From assembly GCF_000714935.1 (NCBI RefSeq), contig NZ_JMIR01000012.1, positions 95,886 to 159,885 on the forward strand: DNA of 64,000 nucleotides, read 5' to 3'. Under the pieces are notes generated by a model. It searched no databases, was not told the DNA's origin, and saw only the letters and a program-made list of their open reading frames with translations. Made by a program: the position numbers and the translations under genes. The stretch is from Tumebacillus flagellatus. GTDB taxonomy: Bacteria > Bacillota > Bacilli > Tumebacillales > Tumebacillaceae. This document shows, piece after piece, positions 62,388-64,000 of this stretch. How positions within the stretch are numbered: position 1 is the first letter of the stretch; each line of letters begins with the position of its first letter.

Positions 62388-63068
62388 TCATGCTGCAAGT
62401 TGCTGTTGCGCGATCTGGAAGATTTCCTCCGACAGCTCGCATCCCACGAAGCTTCTGCCGGTGTTCCGCGCCGCCAACGCCGTACTCCCGGAGCCAAGGA
62501 ACGGGTCGAGGACGAGATCGCCCGCGTTGCTCGACTTCTGGATCAAGAACTCCAACAGTGCGGTAGGCTTCTGGTGGGAGTGAACCAGCGAGCCCGGTGC
62601 GATCTTCGAGAAGCGGAGCACGTCCGTGTGCCTCTTCCTGCCGTCCACTTCGTTCAGCAGTCGCCGACCTTTATGACAGAACAGGACGACCTCATACTCC
62701 GGCGCATACGCGCCCAAAGTGTCACTCATTCCATGCCCGCCTTTGATCCATATCATGGCGTTTTTCGGGCGGAAGCCGCACCTGCGGAGCATCGGAAGTT
62801 GCTCCTCTACCTTGTCCCATCGCGTGAACCAGTACAGATGAGAGTTAGGCTTGAGGACGCGGTACAGCTCCACGGCCACGGATTCAAGGAAGCCGATGTT
62901 GTCTTTGTGGTCGTTTAGGATGCCTTTGGCTGTGGCCACCTTCGACCCGCGCGTCGCCCGGAACTCAATGCCGTACGGCGGGTCGGTCAGCACCAAGTCC
63001 ACGGACTCCGATTCCGTCCGGCGGAGAAGGCACATGCAGTCTTCGTTGGTAATTGTGATGTTGGTCAT
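62388..63068 (-). CDS. DNA adenine/cytosine-N4 methyltransferase (orphan)
   Basis: 226 residues. The catalytic motif DPPYG (about 31-35) comes first and the SAM motif DPFLGSGST (about 193-201) near the C-terminus, the beta-class order of amino-methyltransferases. HSHQKPTALLEFLI between them is typical of phage-borne enzymes. No restriction gene is adjacent, so it probably protects element DNA or acts in its regulation. ATG at 63066-63068 follows AAGGGG. Target sequence unknown. Confidence 0.88.
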   Translation of the reverse strand: MTNITITNEDCMCLLRRTESESVDLVLTDPPYGIEFRATRGSKVATAKGILNDHKDNIGFLESVAVELYRVLKPNSHLYWFTRWDKVEEQLPMLRRCGFRPKNAMIWIKGGHGMSDTLGAYAPEYEVVLFCHKGRRLLNEVDGRKRHTDVLRFSKIAPGSLVHSHQKPTALLEFLIQKSSNAGDLVLDPFLGSGSTALAARNTGRSFVGCELSEEIFQIAQQQLAA

Positions 63069-63164
63069 GGTGTATCATCCCCTTCTCGATCTCCAACCAA
63101 AGGGGGCCTCGCTGTGTAGAGCGTCTGAGAGATTGCCCTTTCTTAAATTCGCAAGTGGTTGGGA

Positions 63165-64000
63165 TTATTTCTGATCGGAGCGCATCTGCTCCGCGCCAGC
63201 GCTGTAGCACGCTTGGAGCTTGGTATTGTCCGTGAGCGGCCACATTGCTTGCAGCAGGACTTCGACCCGTCGAGCGGCTGTTGATGTCGGCTTGCCAAGG
63301 TCGGCGCTGATCTGGAGCCCAGCGCGGACGCGGATCGCGTTCGCCGCACGATTGAGTGCCACCTGATCAGGCGTGCGTGCCTCGGTGAAGAACGCGCCGA
63401 TCTGATTCACCGCGTCGGCGGCAGCCTCTTTGTCGAGATCGACAGCGGTTTGTTTCGGTGCCGGAGCAGGTGCATCCGACGGGAACGGCACGCCGTAGAA
63501 GTCGCAGAACGCGCGCGTGATCAGCGGCGCGAATTCATCGAGGTTCGCTTGGATTTTCGGGAGGTCGTCGGAGTCGATGAACCCGATCTCGACGAGCATG
63601 GCATCCATGTCGGTGCCAACGATCACGCGCCAGCCGAAGCCGCCCCGGCCGCCGTCGCGCACAGCCTGCCCGTGCACGCCGCAGACGGTCGAGACGTTCT
63701 GAATGATCCCGCGTGCCAGCGGCGCGATGGGGCCGCCGTCGCCGTTCGCGTAGATTTCCGCGCCGTGGCCGCCGCCAGCGTTGACGTGGATGGAAAGGAA
63801 CACATCGGCGCGCGCGGCGTTGGCGATCCGGCAGCGCTCGTTGAGGTCCGGATTGACCGATGTGGTGTTGCCCGGCGCTACATCCGTTTCCCGCGTCATG
63901 ACGACGCTGAAGCCCGCGCGTCGGAGCAAGTCGCGGAGCTGGAGGCCGATGTGCAAGGTAATGTCTTTCTCGCGGGCACCGGACGCGCACGCGCCCGGAT
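63165..64000 (-). CDS. N-acetylmuramoyl-L-alanine amidase, Amidase_3 type (5' end outside the window)
   Basis: Zinc amidase that cuts the amide between muramic acid and the stem peptide. The frame is open to the window edge, and residues before the first in-frame start candidate (GAREKDITLHIGLQLRDLL) are already family sequence, so the true start lies beyond base 64000. SIHVNAGGGHGAEIYANG holds the second zinc histidine and MLVEIGFIDSDD the catalytic glutamate. A C-terminal region of about 100 residues (from PAPAPKQTAVDL) is probably the targeting part. Near the methyltransferase it suggests a phage lysin. Confidence 0.88.
   Translation of the reverse strand, partial: PGACASGAREKDITLHIGLQLRDLLRRAGFSVVMTRETDVAPGNTTSVNPDLNERCRIANAARADVFLSIHVNAGGGHGAEIYANGDGGPIAPLARGIIQNVSTVCGVHGQAVRDGGRGGFGWRVIVGTDMDAMLVEIGFIDSDDLPKIQANLDEFAPLITRAFCDFYGVPFPSDAPAPAPKQTAVDLDKEAAADAVNQIGAFFTEARTPDQVALNRAANAIRVRAGLQISADLGKPTSTAARRVEVLLQAMWPLTDNTKLQACYSAGAEQMRSDQK

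Overview
The window looks like chromosomal DNA of an endospore-forming, GC-rich member of the Bacilli. Evidence: spoIIE-yabS-yabT-tilS-hpt-ftsH lie in the Bacillus order, and there is a short cortex morphogenetic gene (cmpA), an alpha/beta-type SASP relative, AGGAGG-type ribosome binding sites and many U-tract terminators. The GC content, the four thermolysin-like proteases and the lysine aminomutase operon would fit Tumebacillus or a near relative in Alicyclobacillaceae, but that genus call is inference.

Layout. 1-4854 (minus): nadB (cut by the window edge) and nadA for NAD synthesis, fhs, and an HD-GYP c-di-GMP phosphodiesterase. 4959-14562 (minus): ftsH, hpt, tilS, a split ThrE-type exporter pair, yabT, yabS and spoIIE. 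14878-15908 (plus): comEB, cmpA, a DUF4870 membrane protein. 15940-25348 (minus): an arylamine N-acetyltransferase, then a six-gene beta-oxidation operon (thiolase, 3-hydroxyacyl-CoA dehydrogenase, enoyl-CoA hydratase, two acyl-CoA dehydrogenases, MeaB GTPase) and a FadF-like electron-transfer protein. The thiolase and FadF genes each have an 18-bp FadR-type box in front, so they are probably co-regulated. 25608-28495: a KynB-like hydrolase, a secreted protein, an unrecognised HExxH protein and, just after it, a 32-codon gene for a peptide with three cysteines in its last twelve residues. 28563-40050 (minus): DUF2515 protein, then the lysine 2,3-/5,6-aminomutase operon kdd-kamA-kamB-kamC-kamD-kamE. 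A sigma-54 promoter precedes the operon and a sigma-54 activator gene lies upstream of it. Next come a GNAT acetyltransferase and a SASP-like gene.

40433-47671 (plus): four consecutive M4 (thermolysin-family) secreted proteases, each with its own promoter, then a decayed fifth copy. 47705-51031 (minus): FTR1-type permease and XapX, YwiB, and speE-speB for polyamines. 51230-58711: a bifunctional penicillin-binding protein, an aminotransferase, an MFS exporter, a lipoprotein and an M6 secreted metalloprotease. 58775-60081: small uncharacterised proteins.

From about 60.2 kb the character changes. A small gene appears to lose its 5' end, then follow a proline-rich ORF with a probable frameshift, uncharacterised small genes, an AT-rich stretch of about 0.8 kb without genes, an orphan DNA methyltransferase and a phage-type N-acetylmuramoyl-L-alanine amidase running off the window. 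This is probably the edge of a prophage or other mobile element. The strongest leads are the Cys-peptide/HExxH pair, the sigma-54-controlled kam operon with its putative enhancer sites, and the protease array with its insert-bearing fourth member.
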